A stretch of DNA of 64,000 nt from Shewanella marisflavi (GCF_023283925.1 NZ_JAKIKX010000002.1:434001-498000); one strand, 5' to 3'. Shown: positions 25,860 to 36,934, counted from the stretch's first letter. Translations and numbers: made by a program. The notes: generated from the letters alone by a model not told the origin.

Positions 25860-27785
25860 CTAGTCAATCGTTTGAAGAAAGTTCACCGCCCGGTCGAGAT
25901 CCCGGGTGCGATGCATGGGCGGCAAGGAGTTGATAAAGGCCTGACCATAGGGGCGATTGACGATGCGGTTGTCGCACAAAATCAACACGCCCCTGTCTTT
26001 CTCATCGCGAATGAGGCGGCCAACGCCCTGATTGAGCGAAATCACCGCCTTGGGCAGCGACAAAGCCATAAAGGGATCTTTACCTTCACGCTGCACCCCA
26101 TCGGCTCTGGCCTTATAGAGGTTGTCGTCCGGCGACACGAAGGGCAGCTTGTCGATGATAACGCAGCTCAATAGCTTACCGCGCACATCTACGCCCTCCC
26201 AGAAGGCACCAGTGCCGAGTAGCACTGCATTGCCCAGTTGGCGGTATTTTTTCAGCAGTGTTTGCTTGCCCGCCTGCCCTTGCACCAACAAGGGATAGTC
26301 GACTCTGGTACTTAACATGCTTGCCACCAGATTAAGCATACGGTGGCTGGTAAACAGCATAAAGGTGCGCCCCTTGGCCGCGTTAATCGCCTTAACGGCT
26401 ACCTCTACCAGCTGCTTAGCCGCCCGCTCCTGGCTGGCCACCGCCGCCAGATGGCGCGGCACACAAAACAGCGACTGATGGGCATAATCGAACGGACTGT
26501 CGAGGATCGCGGTCTTAGCCGACCCCAATCCCAGGGAGTTTGTAAACAGTGATAGATCACGGTTGATCTGCAAGGTGGCCGAGGTAAAGATCCAGCTGAC
26601 ATCAGGGCTGAACAGTGACTGGCACTCTTTAGCGACGTTAATAGGTGAGATCCGCAGCGTCAGGTGCTGATAGCCATAATCGACGCTATAGGCACTATTA
26701 GGGTTATCGCATTCAATAAACACGGTTAACTTGTTGAGCAGCGCATCGAATTTTTCGACGCCATCGTCAAAGGCCTCGTTACGGCCAAGATAGCCCAGCA
26801 GCAAAGTGCGATAGGCGCTTAGCTCAGCCACTAAGGCCCAGGAGGACTGCATCAAGGCTTTGTCACCGAGTAGCATGCGCCAGTCACTCTGCTCGCTGGC
26901 AAACATCTGCTGCTGCCAACTCGATAGCATCGCCTGGCAACGACTACTCATAACGCCGATCTGCGGCGAGTCAGCCATCTCGGTGCGATACGAGTCGCCA
27001 AAGCGCTCCAGCAACTTCATCAGACTCTTGCAGCTCAGCTGCTGACCAAAGTAGGTCACCGCAATATCGGGTAAGAGATGCGCCTCATCGAAGACAACGA
27101 CATCGCTGTCGGGCAACAGCTCGGCAAAGCCTGTCTCTTTTAAGATACGGTCGGCAAAAAACAGGTGATGGTTTACCACTATGATCTTGGCATCCAACGC
27201 CTTGGCGCGGGCCTTGCGGGTAAAGCAAGCCTCATAATAGCTGCAGGCCTTGCCAATACATGATTCTTTACTGCTCACCACCAAAGGAATGGCTGGGGAA
27301 TTTTCGGTCACCGAATAGAGACTGCCGATATCACCATCGACGGTTTGCCCGGCCCACTGATTGATACGCAACAGATCGTCGAGGATCTTACCGTCGTTGA
27401 CCTCGACACCACCCAGCTGCTTCTCCATCAAGTGCTGACAAAGATAGTTACTGCGCCCCTTAAGCAGCGCCACCTTAGGACGAATCCCCAGGATATTAAG
27501 CAATGCGGGCAGATCTTTAAAAAACAGCTGCTCCTGCAGGTTTTTACTGCCGGTACTGACGATGACCTGCTTGCCACTGAGCAGCGCCGGCACCAGATAG
27601 GCATAGGTCTTACCCACCCCTGTGCCAGCCTCGACCACCAGGTTCTCTCCCTTTAACAGCGCCTCGCTGACCTGAGTGGCCATCGTTTGCTGTTGGGCAC
27701 GACAACTGTAGCCGCCGATATGACGGCTTAGGCTGCCATCTTGGGCAAATACCTGCTGTACGTCCTGGGTCAGTTGCTTGTTCAA
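25860..27785 (-). CDS. yoaA: YoaA, DinG/XPD-like ATP-dependent helicase
   Basis: Iron-sulfur superfamily-2 DNA helicase linked in E. coli to repair of damaged replication forks. 641 aa (E. coli 636). The Walker A is EAGTGVGKT (residues 52-60) and the Walker B is DEAH (233-236). Four cysteines, C116, C176, C181 and C187, match the 4Fe-4S cluster of the family. The late motifs SATL and QGVGRLIRD are present. The start is TTG at 27785 with no clear ribosome site. It is convergent with ndh and near tsaB, as in E. coli. Confidence 0.94.
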   Translation of the reverse strand: MNKQLTQDVQQVFAQDGSLSRHIGGYSCRAQQQTMATQVSEALLKGENLVVEAGTGVGKTYAYLVPALLSGKQVIVSTGSKNLQEQLFFKDLPALLNILGIRPKVALLKGRSNYLCQHLMEKQLGGVEVNDGKILDDLLRINQWAGQTVDGDIGSLYSVTENSPAIPLVVSSKESCIGKACSYYEACFTRKARAKALDAKIIVVNHHLFFADRILKETGFAELLPDSDVVVFDEAHLLPDIAVTYFGQQLSCKSLMKLLERFGDSYRTEMADSPQIGVMSSRCQAMLSSWQQQMFASEQSDWRMLLGDKALMQSSWALVAELSAYRTLLLGYLGRNEAFDDGVEKFDALLNKLTVFIECDNPNSAYSVDYGYQHLTLRISPINVAKECQSLFSPDVSWIFTSATLQINRDLSLFTNSLGLGSAKTAILDSPFDYAHQSLFCVPRHLAAVASQERAAKQLVEVAVKAINAAKGRTFMLFTSHRMLNLVASMLSTRVDYPLLVQGQAGKQTLLKKYRQLGNAVLLGTGAFWEGVDVRGKLLSCVIIDKLPFVSPDDNLYKARADGVQREGKDPFMALSLPKAVISLNQGVGRLIRDEKDRGVLILCDNRIVNRPYGQAFINSLPPMHRTRDLDRAVNFLQTID

Positions 27786-28023
27786 CGAAGGGATACGCTT
27801 TGTAAATTCATTCAGGCATTATGCGTATTTTCGTCACCAGCACAAGCCACAAAATGTTTAGCCATTACCAGAGATTCTCAGTGCGACGGCATAGGCTTAG
27901 TTGAATAATTTTCAACCCACACAAATTAGCACTTGCATACCCAGGCAAACTTGATTAGTTTAAATACAACTTAGGGCAGACAAGCTGCCAAGCAGATACG
28001 CACACAGCGAGAGAAGACAGAAC

Positions 28024-28071
28024 ATGACACAGCGTTTGAATACTATCCATCATCACCATCATATGCGGTAG
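28024..28071 (+). CDS. hisL: HisL, histidine operon leader peptide
   Basis: The 15-codon peptide MTQRLNTIHHHHHMR has five consecutive His codons and is preceded by AGAGAAG. It is too short for ordinary ORF calling. Ribosome stalling at the His codons when charged His-tRNA is scarce should favour an antiterminator over the hairpin at 28132-28164. E. coli hisL has seven His codons. Confidence 0.93.
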   Translation: MTQRLNTIHHHHHMR

Positions 28072-28131
28072 CCTTCGGATGCTTACTGCCGGAGGACTAT
28101 TTCCTTCTGGCGGTTGATTCAATAGCGATCT

Positions 28132-28164
28132 AAAACCCCTGGAAGGAATTCCGGGGGTTTTTAG
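28132..28164 (+). terminator. Histidine operon attenuator
   Basis: A 13-bp stem AAAACCCCTGGAA/TTCCGGGGGTTTT (one T-G pair) with a GGAA loop is followed by T. It lies 60 bp after hisL and 70 bp before hisG. The upstream segment 28089-28112 (GCCGGAGGA...TCCTTCTGGC) can form competing hairpins. Confidence 0.9.
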
Positions 28165-28235
28165 TTTCTAGCTTAAGATTTTGTTTTAAAAAGATTTAAA
28201 CAATTTTACTGAATCAACAAATGAGGAATCATCCA

Positions 28236-29135
28236 ATGTCAGAGTCAAACCGATTACGCATCGCCATTCAAAAATCCGGCCGCCTGTCAAAAGAATCGCA
28301 GAAGCTACTCAAGAGCTGCGGTATCAAGTTTAACGTCAACGAACAGCGCCTCATCGCCCACTCTGACAACATGCCTATCGACCTTTTAAGGGTCCGTGAC
28401 GACGACATTCCTGGCCTGGTGATGGACGGCGTAGTTGACCTTGGCATCATAGGCGAGAACGTGCTCGAAGAGGAGCAGATCGAGCGTCAAACCCTGAACA
28501 AACCCAGCGAGTGCCTCAAGCTACGCCAGCTGGACTTCGGTGCCTGCCGTCTGTCACTGGCCGTACCGACCGAATTTGCTTACCAGGACGCAGGTTCACT
28601 CGAGGGACTGCGCATCGCCACCTCCTACCCTAACCTGCTGCGCCGTTACATGCAGGAGAAAGGGATCAGCTATCGTGACTGTATGCTCAAAGGATCGGTC
28701 GAAGTCGCGCCTCGTGCGGGTCTGGCTGACGGCATCTGCGATCTGGTCTCCACCGGCGCAACACTGGAAGCCAATGGTCTGTATGAAACCGAAGTGATCT
28801 ATCGCTCTATGGCCTGCATCATCCAATCGACTCAGGAGCAGAGCGAGGCCAAACAGGCGCTCATCGACAAAATTCTCTCTCGCATCAACGGTGTGGTACG
28901 TGCCAAGGAGAGCAAATATATCCTGCTACACGCCCCGACCGAAACACTGGATCAAATAGTCGCCCTACTGCCCGGCGCCGAGAACCCAACCGTACTGCCA
29001 CTGAACGATGACACCAACCGCGTAGCGATTCACGCCGTCAGCAGTGAAGACCTCTTCTGGGATACCATGGAGGCCTTAACACAACTGGGAGCCAGCTCGA
29101 TTCTGGTGATGCCAATCGAAAAGATGATGGGTTGA
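28236..29135 (+). CDS. hisG: HisG, ATP phosphoribosyltransferase
   Basis: First and feedback-regulated step of histidine synthesis: ATP + PRPP to phosphoribosyl-ATP. 299 aa, long form with the C-terminal histidine-binding domain, as in E. coli (299). I choose ATG 28236 because GAGG lies eight bases upstream and the product starts [17 protein letters not shown]; the ATG at 28221 precedes that site. The PRPP loop region [14 protein letters not shown] is visible. First structural gene after the attenuator. Confidence 0.97.
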   Translation: MSESNRLRIAIQKSGRLSKESQKLLKSCGIKFNVNEQRLIAHSDNMPIDLLRVRDDDIPGLVMDGVVDLGIIGENVLEEEQIERQTLNKPSECLKLRQLDFGACRLSLAVPTEFAYQDAGSLEGLRIATSYPNLLRRYMQEKGISYRDCMLKGSVEVAPRAGLADGICDLVSTGATLEANGLYETEVIYRSMACIIQSTQEQSEAKQALIDKILSRINGVVRAKESKYILLHAPTETLDQIVALLPGAENPTVLPLNDDTNRVAIHAVSSEDLFWDTMEALTQLGASSILVMPIEKMMG

Positions 29136-29139
29136 TCTT

Positions 29140-30459
29140 ATGACGACACAAACAGTAATGCAGTGCCTCGACTGGCAGGCACTCGATAACGACGCCAAAC
29201 GCCAAGCTCTGTCCCGCTCGCCACTGATTGGCGATACCAATCTAGAGCAGCAGGTCAAGGGGATCATCGATCAGGTGGCAAGTCAGGGCGACGCTGCGCT
29301 AAAAGCTTTCTCTGAGCAGTTCGACAAGGTGACCCTCGACACCCTGCGCCTTAGCGATGAGGCGATTGAAGCCGCTGCCGCTAAAGTCGATGAGCAGATA
29401 AAAGCTGCCATCGAACAGGCCAAGGCGAACATAGAAACCTTTCACCAGGCCCAGGCGTTTAAAGCCATCGATCTTGAGACCCAAGGCGGGGTCCGCTGTG
29501 AGCTGCGAAGCGAACCTATTGAAAAGGTCGGCCTCTATATTCCTGGTGGCAGCGCGCCGCTGATCTCTACCGTGCTCATGTTAGCCCTGCCCGCCAAGAT
29601 AGCTGGTTGTCAGCAGCGGGTATTGGTCAGCCCGCCGCCAATCGATGATGTCATCGTCTACGCCGCCAAAACCTGTGGCATTACTGACATCTATCAAATT
29701 GGTGGTGCACAGGCGATCGCTGCTCTTGCGCTTGGCACAGAATCAGTGCCTGCCGTAGATAAGATCTTCGGTCCCGGTAATCGTTATGTCACCGAAGCTA
29801 AACGCCTGGTGGCCCAGGACAGTCGCACCGTGGTCAGCATCGACATGCCCGCCGGCCCCTCAGAGGTGTTGGTGATCACAGACAGCGCCGCGAACCCCGA
29901 CTTTATCGCCGCCGATCTACTCTCCCAGGCCGAGCACGGCCCAGATTCTCAGGTGATGCTGGTGACCGACAGCCAGGCATTGGCAGACGCCGTCAACCTA
30001 AGCCTTGTTGAGCAGCTGGCCAAGTTACCAAGGGTTGATATTGCCACCCAGGCCCTCAGCGCCAGTCGCACTCTGCTGGTTAAGGATATGGCCCAGGCCG
30101 CCGAGGTTTCCAACCTCTATGGCCCTGAACACTTGATCATTCAAACCCAGGCCCCACGGCAGATACTTAACAATATTCGCGCCGCCGGCTCTGTGTTTCT
30201 CGGCGCCTACACGCCAGAGTCTGTTGGCGATTACGCCAGCGGTACCAACCATGTGCTGCCGACCTATGGCTACAGCCGCGCCGTCTCAAGTTTGTCATTA
30301 GCTGATTTTTGTCGCCGCTTCACGGTGCAAGAACTCAGCGCCGAAGGCCTACTGGGCTTAGGCCAATGTGTGATGACACTGGCCAGTGCTGAGCAGCTCG
30401 ACGCCCACAGAAATGCCATTGCCGTGCGCCTTGCGACGCTGGCTAGCGAGGAGAAATAA
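29140..30459 (+). CDS. hisD: HisD, histidinol dehydrogenase
   Basis: Zinc enzyme for the last two steps, L-histidinol to L-histidine with two NAD+. 439 aa (E. coli 434). GPGNRYVTEAKRLV, IDMPAGPSE and LSQAEHGPDSQ are family motifs; the catalytic Glu-His lies in YGPEHLII. It starts 4 bp after the hisG stop, with coding sequence closely packed on both sides. Confidence 0.97.
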   Translation: MTTQTVMQCLDWQALDNDAKRQALSRSPLIGDTNLEQQVKGIIDQVASQGDAALKAFSEQFDKVTLDTLRLSDEAIEAAAAKVDEQIKAAIEQAKANIETFHQAQAFKAIDLETQGGVRCELRSEPIEKVGLYIPGGSAPLISTVLMLALPAKIAGCQQRVLVSPPPIDDVIVYAAKTCGITDIYQIGGAQAIAALALGTESVPAVDKIFGPGNRYVTEAKRLVAQDSRTVVSIDMPAGPSEVLVITDSAANPDFIAADLLSQAEHGPDSQVMLVTDSQALADAVNLSLVEQLAKLPRVDIATQALSASRTLLVKDMAQAAEVSNLYGPEHLIIQTQAPRQILNNIRAAGSVFLGAYTPESVGDYASGTNHVLPTYGYSRAVSSLSLADFCRRFTVQELSAEGLLGLGQCVMTLASAEQLDAHRNAIAVRLATLASEEK

Positions 30460-30460
30460 G

Positions 30461-31543
30461 ATGAGTATAAAAAATCTGTCTCTTGCCGAGCGCCTCGCGA
30501 GACCCGAGCTGTTGACCCTTGAGCCCTACCAATCGGCCCGCCGCATCGGCGGAGAGGGACAAATTTGGATCAATGCCAACGAGTCGCCTTTTAATAACAG
30601 CGACATAGAGGGCTTGAATCGTTACCCGGAGTGCCAGCCACCTGAGCTTATTCAGCGCTACGCAGAGTATGCGGGCGTAAGTAATCAACAGGTGCTCAGC
30701 AGTCGCGGCGCCGATGAAGCGATAGAGTTGCTGATCCGCACCTTTTGTATCCCTGGGCGCGACAGTATCGCCTGCTTTGGCCCCACCTATGGCATGTATG
30801 CCATCAGTGCCCAGACCTTTAACGTCGGCGTCAAGGCGCTGCGCTTAGACAGTGAATATCAGCTGCCAACAGAGCTTGGCAGTCAGGTCGGCGACGCCAA
30901 GCTGGTGTTTATCTGCAATCCCAATAACCCAACCGGCACAGTCATAGCCCCGCAAGTGATAGAGACTGTTGTAGCGGCGCTGCCCGAAACTCTGGTGGTC
31001 GTCGATGAGGCCTATATCGAGTTTTGTCCCAACTACAGCATGGCAAGTCTGCTCGATAAGTATGACAACCTGGTGGTGCTGCGCACCCTGTCAAAAGCCT
31101 TTGCTCTGGCAGGCGCCCGCTGCGGCTTTATGCTGGCAAACCCTAAGATCATCGAGATGGTGATGCGGGTAATTGCCCCCTATCCAGTGCCGCTGCCGGT
31201 CGCCAAACTCGCCATTGACGCACTAAGCGAGCAAGGGATCGCCAAGATGCAAACCCAGGTGGCGCAGCTCAAAGCCAATGGTCAACGACTCGCTAATGCC
31301 TTAACCGCCGCGGGCGCGCGCGTCCTGCCCGCCTATGGCAATTTTGTGCTGGCCTACTTTGGTGACCAAGACAGCGGTCAAGGAAACGAGACTCTGGTCA
31401 GTGAGGTACAAGCGCGGCTGAAACAGGCTGGCGTGGTGGCCCGCGCTTACAAAGATCCGGCCCTGGCCGATGCGATCCGTTTTAGCTTTACCAGCGACGC
31501 CCAAACCGACACGCTAATCGCCCTACTCGCGCCTGCAGTGTAA
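30461..31543 (+). CDS. hisC: HisC, histidinol-phosphate aminotransferase
   Basis: PLP-dependent transamination of imidazole-acetol phosphate with glutamate. 360 aa from ATG 30461, which has GAGGAG upstream; the long in-frame extension from 30386 lies inside hisD and is rejected. The PLP lysine is in TLSKAFALAGARCG, and NPNNPTGT is the substrate loop. It starts 1 bp after the hisD stop. Confidence 0.96.
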   Translation: MSIKNLSLAERLARPELLTLEPYQSARRIGGEGQIWINANESPFNNSDIEGLNRYPECQPPELIQRYAEYAGVSNQQVLSSRGADEAIELLIRTFCIPGRDSIACFGPTYGMYAISAQTFNVGVKALRLDSEYQLPTELGSQVGDAKLVFICNPNNPTGTVIAPQVIETVVAALPETLVVVDEAYIEFCPNYSMASLLDKYDNLVVLRTLSKAFALAGARCGFMLANPKIIEMVMRVIAPYPVPLPVAKLAIDALSEQGIAKMQTQVAQLKANGQRLANALTAAGARVLPAYGNFVLAYFGDQDSGQGNETLVSEVQARLKQAGVVARAYKDPALADAIRFSFTSDAQTDTLIALLAPAV

Positions 31544-31580
31544 CCAGAAAAGAATAAATAGCATTTAAGGTAGAACAACG

Positions 31581-32648
31581 ATGAAACAGAAAATCCTCTT
31601 TATCGACCGCGATGGCACACTGATCGAAGAGCCGGTTACCGACAAGCAAGTAGACAGCCTGGCCAAGTTGGTGTTTGAACCTCAGGTGATCCCTGCGCTA
31701 CTCAAGTTGCAAACTGCAGGCTATCGACTGGTGATGGTCAGTAATCAAGATGGCCTGGGCACCCCCTCCTTTCCCAAGGATGATTTCGATGCGCCGCAAA
31801 ATATGATGATGCAGATCTTCAACAGTCAGGGCGTAAAGTTTGATGAGGTGCTCATCTGTCCGCACTTCGACGACGAAAATTGCAGCTGCCGCAAGCCCAA
31901 ACTTGGCCTGGTCAAATCCTACCTCACCGAGGGACGGGTCGACTTTACTCAATCGGCAGTCATTGGTGACAGAGAGACAGACCTTGGCCTCGCCGAAGCC
32001 ATGGGCATAACGGGTATACAGTACAATCGCGAATCCTTGAATTGGGATGCCATTGCCGAACAACTGCTTGGGGGCAACCGCATCGCGACCGTCGTGCGCA
32101 CCACCAAGGAAACCGATATCAAGGTGACAGTGGATCTCGACAGTCAGCAGAAAAGCGCCATAAATACCGGCATAGGTTTCTTCGACCACATGTTAGATCA
32201 AATTGCTACCCACGGTAATTTCAAGATGGATGTGAAGGTCGATGGCGATCTTGAGATAGACGATCATCACAGCGTCGAAGATACGGCGCTGGCCATAGGT
32301 GACGCCCTCAGACAGGCGCTGGGCGACAAGTGCGGCATAGCCCGCTTTGGCTTTAGCATCCCTATGGATGAAGCCAGCGCCAGTTGTTTACTGGACCTCT
32401 CAGGTCGCCCCTTCATTAAATTTGAAGGCCAACTTGAGCGCGAGATGGTAGGCGAGATGGCCACCGAAATGGTGCCACACTTCTTCCGCTCCTTCGCCGA
32501 TGGGCTGCGCTGTACCCTGCACCTCTCGACGCAGGGAGACAATGATCATCACAAGGTGGAAAGTCTGTTTAAGGTCCTGGGGCGTACATTGCGCCAAGCG
32601 GTGAAGATTGAGGGCGATGCCCTGCCATCCAGTAAAGGGGTGTTATAA
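31581..32648 (+). CDS. hisB: HisB, histidinol-phosphatase / imidazoleglycerol-phosphate dehydratase
   Basis: Bifunctional enzyme, 355 aa as in E. coli. The N-terminal HAD phosphatase has FIDRDGTL (nucleophile D9 and D11) and the zinc-binding [15 protein letters not shown]. The C-terminal dehydratase begins near residue 165 and has [21 protein letters not shown] and NDHHKVES metal-binding histidines. It acts on the product of HisHF and on histidinol phosphate. Confidence 0.97.
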   Translation: MKQKILFIDRDGTLIEEPVTDKQVDSLAKLVFEPQVIPALLKLQTAGYRLVMVSNQDGLGTPSFPKDDFDAPQNMMMQIFNSQGVKFDEVLICPHFDDENCSCRKPKLGLVKSYLTEGRVDFTQSAVIGDRETDLGLAEAMGITGIQYNRESLNWDAIAEQLLGGNRIATVVRTTKETDIKVTVDLDSQQKSAINTGIGFFDHMLDQIATHGNFKMDVKVDGDLEIDDHHSVEDTALAIGDALRQALGDKCGIARFGFSIPMDEASASCLLDLSGRPFIKFEGQLEREMVGEMATEMVPHFFRSFADGLRCTLHLSTQGDNDHHKVESLFKVLGRTLRQAVKIEGDALPSSKGVL

Positions 32649-32650
32649 CC

Positions 32651-33331
32651 ATGACACAAGACACGACCATCATAGTCGATACCGGCTGCGCTAACTTAAG
32701 CTCGGTGCGCTACGCCTTCGAGCGGATTGGCGCCGAGGTGGAAGTCAGTGACGATATCGACAAGATCAAGGCGGCGACTCGAGTAGTACTGCCCGGCGTC
32801 GGCACTGCCAAGGCGGCGATGGCGGCACTGAGCGACAAACAGCTGATCGACACCTTAGTGTCGCTCACTCAACCTGTACTGGGCGTCTGTCTCGGCATGC
32901 AGATGCTGACGCTAAGCTCACAGGAGCGCGGCGGCTATATTGCCGAAGATGGAAACAACAAGAGTAACGAGAATAAGCGTCAAGACTGCCGATGCCTTGG
33001 CCTGATCGACACCCATATCGAACAACTCGATGCTGAAGGACTGCCCCTGCCTCATATGGGCTGGAATCAGATAACCCCGAGCGAGCACCCGCTTTTTGAG
33101 GGTGTTGCAGCTGGTAGTTATGTCTATTTTGTCCACAGCTACCGCGCGCCCCTTGGCGACTTCACCATCGCCAGCTGTGACTATGGTGAGTCTTTTAGCG
33201 CCGCCATCGCCCAAGACAACTTTATGGGGGTGCAGTTCCACCCTGAAAAGAGTGCTGCCGTTGGCGCCACTATCTTGAAGAACTTTATGAAGATGGACAA
33301 AAACACCTTTGCTAAGGAGAAGGCCCAATGA
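32651..33331 (+). CDS. hisH: HisH, imidazole glycerol phosphate synthase glutaminase subunit
   Basis: Class I glutamine amidotransferase that delivers ammonia to HisF. 226 aa, about 30 longer than E. coli HisH (196). The extra length is partly a charged, Asn-rich insertion (about residues 102-115, [10 protein letters not shown]) after the nucleophile motif GVCLGMQM. The His-Glu pair is in GVQFHPEKS. It starts 2 bp after hisB and overlaps hisA by 4 bp. Confidence 0.96.
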   Translation: MTQDTTIIVDTGCANLSSVRYAFERIGAEVEVSDDIDKIKAATRVVLPGVGTAKAAMAALSDKQLIDTLVSLTQPVLGVCLGMQMLTLSSQERGGYIAEDGNNKSNENKRQDCRCLGLIDTHIEQLDAEGLPLPHMGWNQITPSEHPLFEGVAAGSYVYFVHSYRAPLGDFTIASCDYGESFSAAIAQDNFMGVQFHPEKSAAVGATILKNFMKMDKNTFAKEKAQ

Positions 33332-34065
33332 TCATCCCAGCAATCGATCTTATTGACGGCCAGGTGGTGCGTCTCTATCAGGGCGATTATGCCCAGCAGA
33401 CTACCTTCGACCACAGTCCCCTGGCGCAGCTGCAATCCTATCAAGCACAGGGCGCGACCTGGCTACACATTGTCGACCTGACCGGCGCCAAAGATCCCGA
33501 TAAGCGTCAGACTCAGCTGATTGGTGATCTGGTGAACGGATTGGAGGCCAACATTCAGGTTGGCGGCGGTATTCGCAGCGAAGTCCAGGTCAAAGAGCTG
33601 TTAGAGCTCGGTGTCAAAAGGGTGGTGATTGGATCTCTGGCCGTGAAACAGCCCGAGTTAGTACAGGGCTGGCTCAAGACCTACGGCAGCGACGCCATCT
33701 GTCTGGCGCTGGATGTCAACATCAACGAGGCCGGTGAGAAGATAGTGGCCGTATCGGGTTGGCAAAGCGGCGGCGGTAAGACGCTGGAATCTCTGGTGGC
33801 TGCCTTTGCCCCCTATGGTCTTAAGCATGCTCTGGTGACCGACATCAGCCGTGACGGCACACTTCAGGGCAGCAATACCGAGTTATATCAAGAGATTGCC
33901 CAGCGTTACCCCGATATCGCCTGGCAGGCCTCGGGCGGCATTGCCTCCTTAGAAGATGTGGCCGCAGTGCGCGATAGCGGCGCCAGTGGCATCATTATAG
34001 GCAAGGCGCTACTGATCAATAACTTTAACGTGAAGGAGGCGATCGCATGCTGGCCAAACGCATAG
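33328..34065 (+). CDS. hisA: HisA, ProFAR isomerase
   Basis: TIM-barrel isomerase converting ProFAR to PRFAR. 245 aa, as in E. coli. The catalytic Asp lies in [14 protein letters not shown], and the second in [12 protein letters not shown]. It overlaps hisH by 4 bp and hisF by 19 bp, giving tight translational coupling. Confidence 0.97.
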   Translation: MIIPAIDLIDGQVVRLYQGDYAQQTTFDHSPLAQLQSYQAQGATWLHIVDLTGAKDPDKRQTQLIGDLVNGLEANIQVGGGIRSEVQVKELLELGVKRVVIGSLAVKQPELVQGWLKTYGSDAICLALDVNINEAGEKIVAVSGWQSGGGKTLESLVAAFAPYGLKHALVTDISRDGTLQGSNTELYQEIAQRYPDIAWQASGGIASLEDVAAVRDSGASGIIIGKALLINNFNVKEAIACWPNA

Positions 34066-34820
34066 TCCCCTGTCTGGATGTTCGCGACGGCAAGGTCGTT
34101 AAGGGCGTGCAGTTTCGTAACCATGAGGTCGTCGGTGATATCGTGCCACTTGCCGCCAGATACGCCTTAGAGGGCGCCGATGAGCTGGTGTTTTACGACA
34201 TCACTGCCAGTGCCCACGACAGAGTTGTCGATAAAAGCTGGGTCAGCCGCGTCGCCGAGCAGATAGATATCCCTTTCTGCGTCGCCGGTGGCATCAAGAG
34301 TATCGAGCAGGCGCGGGAGAAGCTGGCCTTTGGCGCCGATAAGATCTCCATCAACTCACCGGCGCTCAGCGATCCCAGCCTGATCGACCGCCTACAAGAT
34401 GAGTTTGGCCGCCAATGTATCGTGATAGGCATAGACTCTTACTATGATGCTGACACCAACAGCTACAAGGTGAAACAGTTTACCGGTGACGAAGCCGCCA
34501 CTAAAGATACCCAATGGTACACCCAGGACTGGGTGGAAGAAGTACAAAAACGCGGCTGCGGCGAGATAGTGCTCAATGTGATGAACCAAGATGGTGTGAG
34601 ACAAGGCTACGACATCAAGCAGCTCAGCATGGTGCGCGCTATCTGTGACGTACCGCTTATCGCTTCGGGCGGCGCCGGTACCATGGCACACTTTTATGAG
34701 GTGTTTGCGGCGGCAAAGGTCGATGCGGCCCTGGCGGCAAGTGTGTTTCATAAAGGCATCATAGACATTCAGGCGCTTAAGCGTTATCTACAAGATAAGG
34801 GTATTCAGATGCGCCTGTAG
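34047..34820 (+). CDS. hisF: HisF, imidazole glycerol phosphate synthase cyclase subunit
   Basis: TIM-barrel synthase that, with HisH-derived ammonia, makes imidazole glycerol phosphate and AICAR. 257 aa (E. coli 258). The catalytic aspartates lie in [12 protein letters not shown] and [10 protein letters not shown]. The AICAR product links this operon to purine synthesis; purC lies 250 bp after the operon, though under separate control. Confidence 0.97.
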   Translation: MLAKRIVPCLDVRDGKVVKGVQFRNHEVVGDIVPLAARYALEGADELVFYDITASAHDRVVDKSWVSRVAEQIDIPFCVAGGIKSIEQAREKLAFGADKISINSPALSDPSLIDRLQDEFGRQCIVIGIDSYYDADTNSYKVKQFTGDEAATKDTQWYTQDWVEEVQKRGCGEIVLNVMNQDGVRQGYDIKQLSMVRAICDVPLIASGGAGTMAHFYEVFAAAKVDAALAASVFHKGIIDIQALKRYLQDKGIQMRL

Positions 34821-34847
34821 GGGTGCCATCATGCTCAAGGATTAAAA

Positions 34848-35468
34848 ATGAAAAACGTAGAAGATTTCGACAGTTTAGATTGGGAAAAGCAACAGGGATT
34901 AGTGCCCGCCGTGGTGCAGAACCACCTCAGCGGAAAAGTCTTGATGCTGGGTTATATGGACAAGGCCGCGCTGGCTCACACCCTAGCAAGCGGCAAAGTT
35001 ACCTTTTTCAGCCGCAGTAAACAGCGCCTGTGGACCAAAGGCGAGACTTCAGGCAACACCTTAGACTTGGTCGCCATCGACAGCGACTGCGACAACGACA
35101 GCCTGCTGGTACAGGTGATCCCCAATGGTCCCACTTGTCACCTCGAACGGGAAAGCTGCTGGCCAGATGGCGAAGCCCACCCCTTTATCGACAACTTGGC
35201 TAAACTCATCAAATCCCGCAAGGGGCAAGATGCCAAGAGCAGCTACACGGCTCACCTGTTCGAGCGCGGCACTAAACGCATCGCCCAAAAAGTTGGCGAA
35301 GAGGGGCTGGAAACGGCTCTGGCCGCAGCCACCCATGACAAAGAGGAATTGGTTAACGAGGCATCAGATCTCCTCTATCACCTCTTGGTACTGCTGGAAG
35401 ATCAAGACCTCAGCCTTGAAGCGATCACCGCCAATTTACAAGAGCGCCACAGCGCAGTGGTTAAATGA
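34848..35468 (+). CDS. hisI: HisIE, phosphoribosyl-AMP cyclohydrolase / phosphoribosyl-ATP pyrophosphatase
   Basis: Fused enzyme for steps 2 and 3, 206 aa (E. coli 203). The N-terminal HisI part (to about residue 110) has the zinc-binding [13 protein letters not shown] and a late cysteine pair. The C-terminal HisE part has [13 protein letters not shown] and [14 protein letters not shown], helical MazG-like motifs. It follows hisF after 27 bp and ends the operon. Confidence 0.97.
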   Translation: MKNVEDFDSLDWEKQQGLVPAVVQNHLSGKVLMLGYMDKAALAHTLASGKVTFFSRSKQRLWTKGETSGNTLDLVAIDSDCDNDSLLVQVIPNGPTCHLERESCWPDGEAHPFIDNLAKLIKSRKGQDAKSSYTAHLFERGTKRIAQKVGEEGLETALAAATHDKEELVNEASDLLYHLLVLLEDQDLSLEAITANLQERHSAVVK

Positions 35469-35505
35469 CCAACGCGTTTTAATATAACTAATTAGTAACC
35501 ATGAA

Positions 35506-35526
35506 AAGGCGCAATAAATGCGCCTT
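35506..35526 (+). terminator. Probable terminator of the his operon
   Basis: An 8-bp stem AAGGCGCA/TGCGCCTT with a 5-nt loop lies 38 bp after hisI. The T tract is short, so termination may be partial. Confidence 0.55.
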
Positions 35527-35721
35527 CGTTACGCTAAGACTTGTTCTAAAGTATGGCTTGTTGCCATTTTCCTTAATCTCCTGCTTGAGGATTCAACATA
35601 ATTGAGAACACTCTGTTTTCACGAAAAGAATTAAACGGAAATAGCTGTTGTCCATTGGCAGTTCTGCTACAATTTCGCGGTAATTTCTTCCTCTAACATT
35701 ACACATAAAAAATAATACCCT

Positions 35722-36828
35722 ATGAATCAATCAAACAAAGTTTTAGCCGTTAATGACGACCTGCCTATCCGTACCGATAAGCCGGTACATTCAGGTAAAG
35801 TCCGCAGCGTATATTGGTTAACCGCAGAAGACAGTGCACGTCTTATCCAGCAGAAGGGTTATGATGTTCCTGCCGATACACCACTGGCCATCATGGTGAT
35901 CAGTGACCGTATCTCAGCCTTTGACTGCATCTGGCAGGGTGAAAATGGCCTCAATGGCGTGCCAGGTAAAGGCGCGGCGCTTAATGCCATTTCAAACCAT
36001 TGGTTCAAGTTATTTAAGGAAAAAGGTCTCGCTGACAGCCATATCCTGGATGTGCCACATCCATTTGTGTGGATTGTTCAAAAAGCGCAGCCTGTAATGG
36101 TTGAAGCGATCGCCAGACAATATATTACTGGCTCTATGTGGCGCGCCTACAGCAAAGGCGAGCGCGATTTTTGCGGTATCACACTACCTGAAGGCTTAGA
36201 GAAAGATCAGAAGCTTGAAGAAGTGCTGATCACCCCATCCACTAAGGGCGTACTGACAGGTCTTGAAGGCGTACCCGAAGCAGATGATGTGAACGTCTCT
36301 CGCGCCGATCTTGAGCGTCACCTCGAAGGCTTTAACTTCCACAGCAAAGACGATATCGACCTGTACGAAAAGCTGTTAAAAGAAGGCTTTGCCGTGATTA
36401 GCGAGGCTCTGGCCGAGCAAGATCAGATCTTTGTCGACACCAAGTTTGAATTTGGTTATGTCAAAGGCGCCGATGGCAATGAAAAACTGATCTACATGGA
36501 TGAAGTGGGTACCCCTGACTCATCACGCATCTGGGACGGCGAAGCTCGTCGTAACGGCAAGATCATCGAAAAATCGAAAGAAGGTTTCAGACAGTGGCTG
36601 CTAAACCACTTCCCGGATCCCGATATCCTGCTGAACAAAGAGCGTATGCCTGAGCGTTTTGCCCTGGCCAAAGATAACAAGCTGCCGACCGAAGTGATGA
36701 TGGATATCTCTAACACCTATGTGGGTATCGCCGAGACCATTATTGGTAAGAAGCTAAACTTAAGCGACAATCCTCGCCAGGAGATCATCGATATTCTGCG
36801 CAATGAATATCAGCTGATCCAAGACTGA
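35722..36828 (+). CDS. purC: PurC, SAICAR synthetase (long form)
   Basis: Phosphoribosylaminoimidazole-succinocarboxamide synthase of purine synthesis. 368 aa, the longer form typical of Vibrio and Shewanella rather than the 237-aa E. coli enzyme. Motifs include [37 protein letters not shown] and [11 protein letters not shown]. It has its own upstream region of about 195 bp after the his operon; I see no convincing PurR box there. Confidence 0.95.
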   Translation: MNQSNKVLAVNDDLPIRTDKPVHSGKVRSVYWLTAEDSARLIQQKGYDVPADTPLAIMVISDRISAFDCIWQGENGLNGVPGKGAALNAISNHWFKLFKEKGLADSHILDVPHPFVWIVQKAQPVMVEAIARQYITGSMWRAYSKGERDFCGITLPEGLEKDQKLEEVLITPSTKGVLTGLEGVPEADDVNVSRADLERHLEGFNFHSKDDIDLYEKLLKEGFAVISEALAEQDQIFVDTKFEFGYVKGADGNEKLIYMDEVGTPDSSRIWDGEARRNGKIIEKSKEGFRQWLLNHFPDPDILLNKERMPERFALAKDNKLPTEVMMDISNTYVGIAETIIGKKLNLSDNPRQEIIDILRNEYQLIQD

Positions 36829-36891
36829 TAAAATTTAGTGACGAGCGCTGGTCAATCGACTTGGTTTGATTAGCACTTACCAGAAAGATTA

Positions 36892-36923
36892 AAAGGCCAC
36901 ATCCCATAAAGGATGTGGCCTTT
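36892..36923. terminator. Bidirectional terminator (purC / lpxM-like)
   Basis: A perfect 13-bp stem AAAGGCCACATCC/GGATGTGGCCTTT with a 6-nt loop between two convergent genes. Confidence 0.92.
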
Positions 36924-36934
36924 CTTTATAGCAA

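Noticed and set aside
31698..32189. 163-codon minus-strand frame inside hisB
   Set aside because: Contained within the well-supported hisB coding sequence; shadow frame.
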